The position numbers were made by a program, and so were the translations under genes. A stretch of DNA of 64,000 nucleotides from Linum tenue (taxonomy: Eukaryota > Streptophyta > Magnoliopsida > Malpighiales > Linaceae), in assembly GCA_946122785.1 (NCBI GenBank), contig CAMGYJ010000008.1:53392963-53456962 (forward strand), given 5' to 3'. The notes under the pieces were generated by a model. The model was not told the origin of the DNA, ran no database searches, and saw only the letters and a list, made by a program, of their open reading frames with translations. Of the stretch, positions 33,876 through 44,279 are shown piece after piece. Position 1 is the stretch's first letter. The number at the start of each line of letters is the position of its first letter.

Positions 33876-34435
33876 TTTAAACATGGCCACGGATCGGGTC
33901 CGGATGGATAGTGCATATTCGTTATCCCACTCAAAGTAGTTCAAGATCCATACGGCCATATTTATACCCACATGAGAACGGGTAGAAAATCAAAATTATG
34001 CCCATATTCGTTTGGTTTTTGGGTATCCACAGTTATCCATCGGTAATAATTTCTCTTTATAACTTCAACCAATATGTTAACATTCAAACGTATACTCACA
34101 TTACGTAAGAGGAAAAGTACGACAATAATTCACTAGAATGAATAAAATTAATTAAAATAACACTTTTATGAAAATATTATATTTATATGCTAAATATAAA
34201 ATATGTTAGATAAAAATAATTATTATTTATAAAGAAAGTACATATGCATGTGTATAATCGGGCAGGTTCGGGTTGAATATTGAGAAAATCATCCCGACCC
34301 ATTACCCACAAAATTTGGGTTCTGGTTTTACCCGATAACTACTAAAAGTCTTTCTGGTTCGAGTTTTATTCTATTTGATTAGATCGAATTTTGATGGATA
34401 TCACGGTTACCGATATTTTTGTCATCCCTATTTTA
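33876..34435. repeat. Probable MITE-like repeat
   Basis: AT-rich segment bracketed by GC-richer ends, with acggatcgggtccggatgg at about 33889 and ccgatatttttgtcatccct near the right end. Internally it contains cgggcaggttcgggttg and complementary cccgacccattaccc. This is the look of small non-autonomous plant elements, but I could not match the two termini base by base or find a target duplication. Confidence 0.35.
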
Positions 34436-34734
34436 TATTCTCACATGATCTCATAAACAAAAATAAAAAATATGTTTGCAAAGGATAATTGTTTCAGTTT
34501 TACAGTAAAATTGTGCTAATTAGCTTTTCCCTTGTGAATGTAAAATGTGGACGTTACAGAATTTTGGACATTTATGTGTCTTTACGGTTTGACGTTAGTG
34601 TTATGACAGTAACTTATTAAAATATGGTTGGACATTTGTGTGTCAGTAACAAATGAAAAGTCGCGTAAAAAAGAGTAACACTTGAAAAGTTACCAACGTG
34701 TTATGGTTGGGCAGCTTAGAGAATCAACATTGAT

Positions 34735-35225
34735 ATTTCAATCTTAATTTGCAAGATAATATGACAATTGCATGCAAAATCAATTGCATATGCAAATAAA
34801 AAATACCTGAAAATGGAGATTTTTTAGTTTATCTTATTTTCTTTTCTCTTTTACTTTATTTTTTATAATTTAAACATAATATTTAATTACATATACAATT
34901 GTAAAAAAATTGTGTTTTCAATATAGAGCATAAATACAATTGCTTTTGCAATTGCATCTGTGCTCTTTATTACCAACTCAATTTTTTTGCAATCTACCTC
35001 AAATCACTTTCATTCACCTACATCAATGCAATTAACTTGCAATTGCATATGTAATTAAATATTATGTTTAAATTAAAGAAAAATAAAGTAAAAGCGAAAA
35101 CACTCATGCAAACACTCGAAGGAAAAGAGAAAAATATTTTTGACTTGCATTTGCTGCAAATTTGCAAATATGCAATTGGTAGCCAATTAATGCAATTCGT
35201 TTAACAATTGCAAACACTCATGTCA
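34735..35225. repeat. Fold-back repeat with caattgca motifs
   Basis: About 34842-34905 and 35036-35100 are inverted copies of each other (taatttaaacataatattta and its complement, embedded in longer matching arms). Between them, 34925-34964 forms a tight hairpin, gagcataaatacaattgc / gcaattgcatctgtgctc. Outer parts are full of caattgca, ttgcaaat and related motifs. The arrangement suggests a fold-back transposon or MITE. No coding sequence. Confidence 0.6.
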
Positions 35226-35494
35226 TGGGATCTTTCAATTGAAAAATACAATAATAATGTGGATGCTCTTATGCGATTAAGGCAACTACAACAACTCAAG
35301 AGTGCGAGAAAGTTAAGAAATTTCCCAATCTGGGTTGGGATTTGGTCAATTGGATTGTATGCTTCACTTTTACAATTTGTTATTTTCCTTGTGTTCCTTT
35401 GGTTTTCTTCTACCAGTTAATCAATGAAACGGAAGAAGAAAGAATGATGAGTTAGAACTGTAAAGGAAAAGGAAATTCTAGGATGAACCCTTAT

Positions 35495-35645
35495 TGGATC
35501 TTTTCCATGAATCGTGATGAACCCATATTGGACCATTGCCATAGGTGAATCAAAATTTCCAGTACAGCTAGCTCATGGGTTTGACAATCTCCAAGCTAAT
35601 TACCACATTCTTGTACCCAAGAAGACACTCCCAACCTCATATGGG
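35495..35645 (+). repeat. Uninterrupted relative of 31376-31985
   Basis: Contains, without a gap, the two segments separated at 31378-31411 and 31877-31985. Serves as the empty-site reference for the insertion there. Confidence 0.7.
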
Positions 35646-35980
35646 CTTTCCCTGGTCTATGACTCATCCTTTCCTCCTCCAAAACCTTGAAGAATTCATG
35701 GCGGTGGATGAAGAATCTATCCCACGGTAGAGATTTATGGGGAAGTGTTAGCGTACAAGATAGTTGTTATGATGTGGTAAGGGTTAGAGAAACAGACTGA
35801 AGGTTATAGAGAGCGTTTAAAAAGAGATTTCAAAGAGACTTTAGATCATGCTATGAATGAAGACCTCACAGTACTGTGAGGAAGCCCAGTGTTTTATGAC
35901 TAATATGACGCATTTTAATAACTCCTTTGCCAGCAGATCCCTCTATTCTACCAAAAATTCTTTATTAAGGGCCGCTCTAA
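35646..35980. other. Intergenic DNA
   Basis: No recognised feature. Confidence 0.35.
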
Positions 35981-36099
35981 AGAAAGCCCCATTTGGTCCT
36001 TGATGTGCATTTCGTGTAGTAGTCATATAAATACAAATCAAATGGAATCAAAGTTATAAATCCTAAAAATTTCTAGGATCTTATTCCACGGGGCTTTCT
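35981..36099. mobile_element. Small MITE-like element (119 bp)
   Basis: Perfect 10-bp inverted ends, agaaagcccc at 35981 and ggggctttct ending at 36099. TAA occurs just outside the left end and overlaps the right end, so a TA or TAA target duplication is possible. No coding sequence. Confidence 0.4.
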
Positions 36100-36224
36100 A
36101 ATAATAGTTACTCACAATTAATCGTCTAATGCTTAGACAATGACTCAACAGAAATAGACTTTCCGAGATGCATTTTGACTCGCTATTACTACAAATCCAA
36201 TATGTGACCAAGTGAAACCACAAA

Positions 36225-36612
36225 TAAATCATTTGCATAACCTCAGTTAATCAAACATAAGCTAAGCCGAAGCATTTGCATAACAAGACGAGTAAAAAAA
36301 AATCATAGGTCGACCTCATTACATCATCGTTCAACCTCATTTAATCAAACACAAGCTAAACCGAAGCATTTGCATTACAAGACTAGTAAAACACATCATA
36401 GGTCGACCTCATTACATCATCGGTCAAACTCAGTTAATCATCACAAGCTAAATCGAAGCATTTGCATAACATTTCGAGTCAAAAAAATCATAGGTCGACC
36501 TCATCACATCATCAGTCGACCTCATTTGATCAAACACAAGCTAAACTGAAGCATTTGCATAACATTTCGAGTAAAAAAAATCATTGGTCGACATCATTAT
36601 ATCATCGGTTGA
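36225..36612 (-). repeat. Four tandem units of about 93 bp, each with a GGTCGACC-like motif
   Basis: The phrase cataggtcgacctcatta recurs at 36304, 36397, 36489 and (as cattggtcgacatcatta) 36582, spacing 92 to 93 bp. Each unit also has aagcatttgcat and cacaagctaaa. Near the left end of KI-MULE copy B, so a subterminal array. Confidence 0.8.
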
Positions 36613-37326
36613 CCTGTTATGACAAGAAACCTGCAGATATTTGGGGTTTCAACAAAAATCTTCACAAATGCTTCAATGGCAAACAGATCCGGTCAACCAT
36701 GAATAAGAAGAGGTCGACCGATTCTGGCGAACAGAATAGAGAAATCTGATTTTTTCAGCTTTAGGGTTCTGTAAAACTAATCTAATCTACCAATAAAGAA
36801 TAGAAAAATCAACCCAAATGAAAGTACGAATGAAATACACACCTTATTCTTCTTATTAGCAGATGAGGATGAAATAGAATGGAGGTTTGGTACTTCTCTT
36901 ATGGTATTTTTGTGGAAGAAGAAAAGGGAAAGGAGATAAAGAAGAAAGTGGTTCTAGTTGTGGTAGAGAATGAGTGGAGGAGGTTGTTAATAGGGGAGTA
37001 AAAGGGATGGGCGGATTTTGAGATACGAACCAGTCTGGTCAGTAGAAGAAGAAATCAGTCGACCACGCCTAACAAACGATCGACCTCATCTGGTCTGGTC
37101 GACCGTTTTTTCTGTTCCAGTTAATTTAAACCAACAATCAACTAACGCATATATTATGAATATAATTCAAAAATAAAACATTGCAATCATAGTTACAAAA
37201 TATAAACTCATAAAAAATAATAGAAGAAATTTAAGATCTTTTTTGGGACTTTTTTCGGGGACTTAGGGCAAAAATGACCAATTTCCCAAATTTCGAACAC
37301 TTTCTAATGCTTTTGCCTGATGCACT

Positions 37327-38330
37327 TCATGCTGACTTGAATGTTCCCTTTGTCTTCCTAATTTTTGAAGCTTTCACACTTGGAAGGGGTGCTAGAGGGT
37401 TTGTAGGTGTAGTGTTGTCCTTTCTCTCCCCCGAGAACTCAATTGCCCATTGAGTAAGGTCATCCAACGCCTTAGAGACATGATTAAAAGCAGCTTCACC
37501 ACCACACGCGATGTCAGACAAACACTCACATTTTAGAGACAATCCCCCATGTCTTATCAATCGACCGACTTTCTCTGCCACATCACCTCCAACTCCAGGA
37601 TTACGAGATAATGTTTTTCCATTTTGGGTTCATCGAAGCTTGAATCACGTGGAGGGTAGTGCTGTAAATACCTTATTTTTTATGACTATAAGCATATGTC
37701 TTCATGGAAACCCCTTAGATTCAAATAATGCACACTCACATTTTAAATATTGATAGGTCGTAGTAAATGTTAACCTCCTTATTCGATTTGAGTTCATGCA
37801 GTTCTTCAGAATGAATGTCTTTGTCCCATCTGATTCAGTTCTTGTCTCCGCTAATACATAAGAAGCTCGTTCTCTAGTTCAGACTTGAAGATAGAAAATG
37901 AACAATGTGTGCATATACTTTCAGCTTGCATTTCCCATGTGCGAAGGGCATGCTTGCAAACCAACCTCGTGTGCCTAGAAGAATAATCATCATGCACCTC
38001 CGTGAAAAGCATTCCCTCAAGTGCTTCATCAATGCCATGAACAAAACGTTGCAAGCTGTATTGAATTCCCACATACCCATTTATCCAATGGTTACATGAC
38101 TCACATCGCGAGGTTGATTGGAGTCCTCAGTTGATATACGTGCTTTTGCCAAGTGGGTGAATGCGCTAACGAACTCTCTATTATGAACGACTGTTGTTGC
38201 ATTTGTCTCAATATGCCAAATACACAGACGGTGAGGCACTCGAATAAGTACAGTAGCAATGGCACCACACATAGACTTGAATCCGTCTGTGATCACTAAA
38301 GTCGGCAACTTATTCGGGTGCAATACAGGG
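37327..38330 (-). pseudogene. FAR1-like MULE transposase, C-terminal part, copy B
   Basis: Minus strand from 38323: KLPTLVITDGFKSM holds the second catalytic-type Asp, followed by PHRLCIWHIETNA, the hallmark 'RHRLC.WHI..N' block of FAR1/MULE transposases. It continues in other frames through SLQRFVHGIDEALEG and YSSRHTRLVCKHAL to a C-terminal region (37327-37581, EKVGRLIRHGGLSLKC). Stops and frame changes separate the parts. Upstream coding continues at 39850-40245 on the other side of the solo LTR. Confidence 0.75.
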
Positions 38331-38335
38331 CAAGT

Positions 38336-39849
38336 ATGTTTAAATATCGACTCGGGACGGTCCGTGTATCTCTACTTCAGTCATTTGAATCATTATCTAG
38401 CGAATCGGTTTTGCTTGAAAAGTTTGCTAATTAAAGTAAAGCAAGGAAAAAGTAAATGGTTTTGAAATCTCTTTGTGAGAAGGATCACTTGAGTGTCGCT
38501 TCCCCCTAACTATTACCATGGTATGTGAATCGAAGTGATTGCAATCGGCAAGATGATTGTGAACCGCTAGGGGACGCAAATATGGTCGTAGAACACACTC
38601 TCGATTGCCAACCGAGGGATAAATTATAGGCTATTCAAGTGGCCCTCTCGGTTAAGGCATTCGATGGTTGACTTACTCCCTCACTCAACCCAATGGTTGG
38701 TCGGCTTAATCACGGTTAACCAAATTTCTTAATTCAACATAGAGGTTTGCCCTACATTAACCTAGATAGGTGACTTAAGAAGCCCTAGGAATCCCAACTC
38801 AATTGAGCATCCCTTGAAAGGGGTTTTCCCCTCTAATCTAGGTAAGAATGGCCAATTAGATTGCTAAGCACAAACATGCACAATCAACATTAAAAATACC
38901 TCAATCATTGAATTAAACAACACCCATAAACAATCATTCAATTCACATGACAACTACATGGCAAATAGTTAGGGTTTCACAACACCCAAGTGAAAAAGGA
39001 AACTACTCCATGCTAGAAAGGGGAAGAACACAAGAGGAAGAGGTAGAAACCATCATGGTGATGCCTCCAATCTCCTTTGAGCTTGTGTTGATCTTCTCTT
39101 GGGAAGAATCTTCCAAATTCACCACTTGGAGAAAACCCTAGCCTTCCTTCTTCTTTGGTTCATTCTTTCTCTCTCCAAAATCTCAAGAAGAAGACACTTT
39201 CCCACTCTTGAAGAAACCCTAACCTCTCACTAGAATCCTCTTTATTCTGAAAAATGAAAACCTAACCTAAAATGCAGCTCTCCTTCTCTCTCACCGCTGT
39301 TGTCTTCATATTTGCCCGAAAGCGCCCAGTTCACGGCCGTGTTGGCCAATTCACGCTCGTGTTGGCCAGTTCACGGCCGAGTTGGCCAGTTCACAATCGT
39401 GAACAGCTAAACGCGTCCGTGAACTCAGTGTCATCCAAAACGCACCGCTTCACTCTCCTGGGTTCACGGTTAATGGCCCCAGTTCACGATCTTAGCGACC
39501 GTGAACTCGCTTGGCGTCAGTAACCTCTGAAACCTCGCTGGACTGTTCGATGTTCGCGGTTTGTGGCTCCAGTTCACATTCTTAGGAGACTTTGAACTCC
39601 CTTGTTTGACCGTGAACTGTGGCTGCTTCCTGGATGCTTGCACTTCACGGTTTCAGACTTTTCTTCGATTTTTGTGCTTTTTGACCTCCAATTATCCCAA
39701 AATTCGACCTTGACCCTTCCACACGTGCTAGGACCTGAAATGTATCAAATCAAGCACAACCTAGCGTGAAATATGTCAGGAAACGATGAAATACTAAGCC
39801 AAACGAATAAGAAATGAGGGGTAAAATGTGTACATTTGGGCCCGAATCA
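38336..39849 (-). mobile_element. Probable solo LTR of an Athila-like gypsy element
   Basis: About 1.5 kb inserted into the transposase between ECMN (39852) and KLPTLVITDG (38323). The bases caagt lie on both sides (38331-38335 and 39848-39852), a 5-bp duplication as expected for LTR elements, although a strict TG...CA reading (38337-39849) is offset by one or two bases. On the minus strand it begins TGATTCGGGCCCAAATG. It has no protein and contains repeated gttcacgg/ccgtgaa phrases at 39330-39650, similar in style to the acggccgtg repeats of the Athila LTR at 57400-57700. Confidence 0.65.
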
Positions 39850-40245
39850 AGTTCATACACTCCAGAAAAATATTCAACAACCAAACGTAGTTGGTGACTG
39901 TCTCATTATCCAATTGGGCAAAACCATATATGATGTTACGGTTGTGGTAATTTACACCAACCATCATAACAAATTGCCGATTGTACTTGATGTGCTTGTA
40001 GCATGCATCAAACGCCAAGACAACCCCAAAAAATGGTAATTTGCTCTAGATGTGGAGTCCGACCAAAAGAGATTGCTTAATACAGCTTGATCGTTGATTG
40101 TGTACTTGAAGAACCTGTCAGCATCAGAATTATGTTTACTTTATAAGTAACCCAATGTTTGGTTCACATCTCCTATTAGATCGTCGTCAACTATTCGGGA
40201 TTTCTGAAGAGTGTTATCCAAATCCTTGGGAGTGTACCCCAGGGT
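39850..40245 (-). pseudogene. FAR1-like MULE transposase, middle part, copy B
   Basis: Minus strand reads (after frame joins) LGYTPKDLDN-like sequence near 40225, then from 40018 MAFDACYKHIKYNRQ, FVMMVGVNYHNRN, YGFAQLDNETVTNYVWLL and NIFLECMN, where the LTR interrupts. FDACY carries the first catalytic-type Asp. Collinear with copy A 20125-20445. Confidence 0.75.
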
Positions 40246-40249
40246 ATGA

Positions 40250-40778
40250 GGTGGGATTTACAAATCCGTGGGGCCCACGGATTTGGAGCCCCAAATCAGT
40301 AAACCCCACGGATTTGGTACCCTCCATTTTGGCTCAATAAACAATGGCTTTTGGACAAATCCTTCATGTGTGGGATTTGAGAACCAAGGGGTCGTTTGCT
40401 TGTGGGATTTGGGTGATGGATTTGGAACCCAAATCCCAAGCATCATGGAGTTGACACAAATCCTTTGTTTGTTGAGGGACACAAATCCGTGGGGTCCACG
40501 GATTTGGACCCATTTTTTAGATCCAAATCCGTGGACCCCACGGATTTGTAAATCCCACATTTCATTTGGGATTTGACAATAGAAGGAAAAAATGTGAGAC
40601 AAATCCATCACAAATCCATGATAAAAAATCAACTAAACAAACAATGTACTCTTCCAAATCCATGATGCAAAAAATCAATCATAAATCCAAAGATTTTTAA
40701 AACTCAAAACCTTCATTTTCAAATCCAACAAGCAAACGATTCAAATCTTACATCCAAATCCTTGAAACAAACGACCCC
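40250..40778. mobile_element. MITE (40388-40778) inserted into part of a related MITE
   Basis: 40388-40778 has inverted ends starting ggggtcgtttgcttg and, on the other strand, ggggtcgtttgtttc, each followed by ggatttgg. The outer piece 40250-40387 contains aaatccgtggggcccacgg, an inverted relative of aaatccgtggaccccacgg at 40527-40548. Families with GGGGTCGTTTG ends are common small non-autonomous elements in plants. Superfamily not determined; no clear target duplication. Confidence 0.65.
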
Positions 40779-40844
40779 GCAATTCCACGACCGGAAGCAT
40801 GTCAAAACACGTTGTTACACATGTGGAATAACAACAACACTCAC

Positions 40845-40905
40845 CTACAAGATAGTCCTCAACGTCCAAACCAAACTCTGAACAATTCATTGCAAAGAGC
40901 AGCAA
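40845..40905 (-). pseudogene. Captured translin exon (LDVEDYL block)
   Basis: Minus strand encodes SEFGLDVEDYLVG followed by a gtgagt donor (exon end 40845). The phrase LDVEDYL is the conserved signature of translin, a small DNA/RNA-binding protein. The acceptor is probably ...ttgttcag near 40895-40900. It follows the translin first exon at 41131-41253 in the correct order and strand. Intervening exons are missing. Confidence 0.65.
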
Positions 40906-41130
40906 TAACTTCTATTACTACGGATAAAACCGGCCTATCCCAGAAACTAGCCATCTTAGAAAAAATAAATCCAATTGTTCTGAGTATTTAGTCAAGAGGA
41001 AAAAGAAGCATACGCTCAAGGTAGATTAGTGTTCAGGAAATTACCTCGAAATAAAGAAAATTGCAGATAACTTGGTGGATTTCAAATACCTTGGACTGGG
41101 TGATACTGATGAACGAGGAGACTAGCTTAC

Positions 41131-41253
41131 ATGACCCCAGTTCTGAATCCTCTCAAGCAGGGATCCTGATTCTTCCAACTGATTGCTGAAACCCTTGAAC
41201 TGGCTTTCAACGGAGGAGAAAGAGTTGGTCGCGTGGGCACCAGTGCGGGCCAT
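41131..41253 (-). pseudogene. Captured translin first exon
   Basis: Minus strand start at 41251-41253 in a strong context (gcctccATGGcc) gives MARTGAHATNSFSS, VESQFKGFSNQLEESGSLLE and RIQNWGH, exactly 41 codons, then donor gtaagct. 'VESQF..F..QLE.S.SL.ERI' is the N-terminal helix of plant translin. With the LDVEDYL exon downstream on the same strand, identification is fairly secure. The rest of the gene is absent, so this is a transposon-captured fragment, not a working gene. Confidence 0.65.
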
Positions 41254-41419
41254 GGAGGCAGAAAAGCAGAAGGTGCGAAGTGGTTTAGTAAGGGAGGAAG
41301 AAGAAGAAGCGATTAGGAGAGGTTTCGTTTTACTTTAGAAACCCCCAAATCTGCCGGCGACCCCCTTCTTCCCTCAACCAAAATCGCAGAACTTAAAAAG
41401 ACAAAAATTAGAAAAATGG

Positions 41420-41640
41420 AGAATCAGAACCCAAAAACACAAAAATAAAGGAACCCCGACATGGGAAATCGGAAGCCATACTTTTGCTCAGGGGACCTTG
41501 CGGACTCTTCGATCTCGTCGCGGGATTGCATTCTAATCAAGTGCCCGAGGTCCAGAGGTGACTGAATAGAGTGGTTCTCGTGCAAACCCATTGTAGGTTT
41601 TCGTAGAAAATGGAGGCGGACTAGATGAAATCGCAACGAA
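41420..41640 (-). other. Possible second captured exon or upstream region
   Basis: Minus strand open frame with MGLHENHSIQSPLDL, GHLIRMQSRDEIEESA and PEQKYGFRFPMSG (41424-41636). GC-richer than the surroundings. I do not recognise it. It may be upstream sequence of the captured translin gene or an exon from another gene. Confidence 0.25.
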
Positions 41641-41929
41641 TGAGTTTGATGAAGGAACGCCGGCAGGTGTGTAAGATTGGGGTGGAACTTGAAAGAAGGA
41701 ACAACTACTTGGGGTGGAGAAGACCTGTTTTTTTAGTTAGGGATTATGGGAAAACTAGAACCAGAAACAATCCCACTTTTCTTTTTTGTTTCATGTTTTT
41801 TATTATTTTGGGTCTTCACCTTTATTTCATTGGATCCAAAATGAGGTTCAATTTTCCATTTTGGAGCCAAAACGACAAAATTTTAAGCCAAAATTATTTT
41901 GTTTCACCGCCAATCAATTTCCTTTTCCG

Positions 41930-42712
41930 GCAACCATTTTACAAATGGTTGTTGCAGTTTGACCTATACCAACTATTTTACTAATGGTTGCATGTTTAAC
42001 CAACTATTTGTGAATCGTTGCTCAAGTATTGTACTTGGTTTATCATCAACCATTCTCCTCATGGTTTATCACCAACCATTCTATAAATGGTTCCTAAAGT
42101 TTTGATGAAATGTTTAAATAATGGTTGCACTAAAGTTGGGTATCAACTACTATTTAGTGAATGATTGATGAAGTATTGTTTAGCATCAACCATTCATCTC
42201 ATAGTTTCTTGAGACTAGCATATCGCCAACCATTTTACGAAAGGTTGCTAAAGTTTTAACCTAGCAACGACTATTTTATTAATGGTCGAACTAGAGCAGC
42301 GTATCACCAACCATTTTAAGAATAGTTGTTGAAGGTTTGACCTATCAACGACTATTTTATTAATGGTTGCACTAGAGTAGCATATCGCCAACCATTTTAT
42401 GAATGGTTGCTAAAAGGTTTAACCTATCAACGACCATTTTGTTAATGGTTGCACTAGAGTAGCGTATCGCCAACTATTTTACCAATGGATGCTGAAGTTT
42501 TGACCTATCAGCGACTATTTTACTAATGGTTGCACTAGAGTAGGGTATTAACAACCATTTTACGAATGGTTGCTGAAGTTATGACCTATCAGCGACTATT
42601 TTACTAATGGCTGCACTAGAGTAGGGTATCAACAACTATTTTGAGGATGGTTGTCGAACACTGTTTACAACCAACCATTTTTCTATGGTTGCCAAGAAAA
42701 TGGTAGCTGAAA
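41930..42712. repeat. CACTA subterminal array
   Basis: About five imperfect units of roughly 80 to 85 bp between 42275 and 42640 (ggttgcactagagtagcgta is the repeated phrase), preceded by more degenerate units. Each unit holds facing caaccatttt and aatggttg motifs, so direct and inverted 10-mers alternate. In CACTA elements such motifs are binding sites for the TnpA-type protein. Confidence 0.75.
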
Positions 42713-42734
42713 CTGTTTTTTCTTGTAGTGAAAA

Positions 42735-43320
42735 ACCAATGACGTGCTTCATCATCCAGAACTAACATAAATATCTAGCAACGAAAAACTCACTATATGT
42801 TATAAAAAGCGAATACAAACAAATGCACTTTGGAAGCTTAATGAGATAGGGACAATGACTTATATTCTGGCATGCACTAACATTTGGCTTAAACACCACG
42901 ACATTATCCATCAACTTGTTACGAATTTGTTCGGTCTTCATGTTAGCGCGTACCATGTTCTGCACCGTATTTTTATTGAGATTAATTGACATGGTACAAT
43001 ATTAATAACTAGGTTATGAAAAATAAATAAAAATTACGGCTCTTACCGAAAACATATTTGGCAAATACTACACATTTGGCTCTTTATTCACATATTTTTT
43101 AGACATTGTTAGTGTCCTTGCACACAAATCCACTAACTACCAACCAACAATCAACCACAAAAGCATCATAAATGGTAACATAAATAGTGCACAATTCATA
43201 CGAAAGTCTTAGCAGTATACTACTTACGGATGAGCAAATCCATCTACTCTCGCTAATGAGCGAACTCAAATATTGTCGTTGCACGTTTTCGGTAAAAAAG
43301 TCATTAACAGTCAAACTGAA
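42735..43320 (-). pseudogene. Ulp1-like protease block, copy B, interrupted at the catalytic His
   Basis: Minus strand: INDFF/TENVQRQYLSSLISESR (43099-43320) matches copy A 18895-18978. Then, near 42760-42735, a stretch matching IDDDARHW in copy A reads ...gatgaagcacgtcattgg and runs straight into the CACTA terminus. Downstream triad residues are missing from this copy. The pairing with copy A confirms the shared exon layout. Confidence 0.65.
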
Positions 43321-43539
43321 AAAACCAAAATAACAGAAATGTCAATTGTGATTTGCATAGTATTGATCGACCTATTTACGAATACGTGGTCGGCCTCGTT
43401 GGCTAAACTAAACGGTCGACCACATGTACAACTTTATAAAAAACGTCTCTTACTTGTCCCAATTCGTGTCTCCAACCTACTCTTTAGTAACAACATAAAA
43501 CAAGTCTTCAAATGGATTTTGCTGATTTTTTGTGAATCC

Positions 43540-44275
43540 TTCTAGGCCCTCCACTTTCATTACCTTCAAATCATAGTTAAAATTAAAGTTACATATGAAA
43601 ACAAACACACATTATAGATGAACATGTAACGTAAACTTACTTCGTGCTTTTCGAAAGGACTCTTGTAAATGATCCTTTTCTTACTAAATGATCCTTTCAG
43701 AAAGGATATCTACATCGCTATCAGCATTAAATAATCTTTTTCTTACTAAATGATCCTTTTGTGGAGGGATGCAGGAGTCACTTTCATATCGAGGTTTCTT
43801 GTACTTAGGCGAGGAACCCTTGTTGTCAACGTTGTTTCACTCTGTCAATCATATAAACAAAACAAATTAGCACTAGTGATAGTAATACTAATAACTTCAC
43901 TCAATTATGAATATACTTGTCTACCTTTAACTTGTGCTCTTTCAATAAATCGTCTATGCTCTGGTAGCAATTTGCAGAGTCATCATGGTCTTCCTCCTCT
44001 TCATCAAAGTCAAATTTCTTTCTTGTACCATATCTTCCTCCATTCTCCATTTGTTTTGCACGTATCTCTTTGATAGCACCTTCTAGCCTCTTGAAACCAT
44101 CATGCGACATCCCAGTCATATCTGTCAATCGAACTGACAATTGCTCCACTGTATCACGAATGGAATTCTGATAGTCATTGAATTCTTTTTTACACACCAC
44201 CATGCTCTTGTGTGGCTTTCAACACTTTCATGATTTCACCCAAATCGTGTTGTTGTTTCTCATCATGCACCATCG
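43540..44275 (-). pseudogene. KI-MULE acidic helical ORF, copy B
   Basis: Minus strand 43901-44203 encodes KKEFNDYQNSIRDTVEQL, MSHDGFKRLEGAIKEIRA and KKFDFDEEEEDHDD, an amphipathic helix followed by an acidic tract. The start equivalent to copy A (ATGGTGCATGATGAGAAAC) lies near 44273. It is longer and better preserved than in copy A. Function unknown. Confidence 0.5.
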
Positions 44276-44279
44276 TCTA

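Larger units (their letters stand above)
40779..42730. mobile_element. CACTA (En/Spm) element, right part with captured gene sequence
   Basis: The right terminus 42713-42730 reads, on the minus strand, CACTACAAGAAAAAACAG, the standard plant CACTA end, flanked by aaa at 42731-42733. Next to it 41930-42712 is a dense array of short direct and inverted AACCATT-type motifs, the typical CACTA subterminal region. The left terminus was not found, so the limit 40779 is only where the MITE ends. The element sits exactly in the catalytic-His part of the Ulp1 block of KI-MULE copy B. No CACTA transposase is present. Confidence 0.65.

Noticed and set aside
40254..40632. Open frames of 102 to 124 codons on both strands
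   Set aside because: They arise from repetitive aaatccgtgg MITE sequence and mirror each other on opposite strands.
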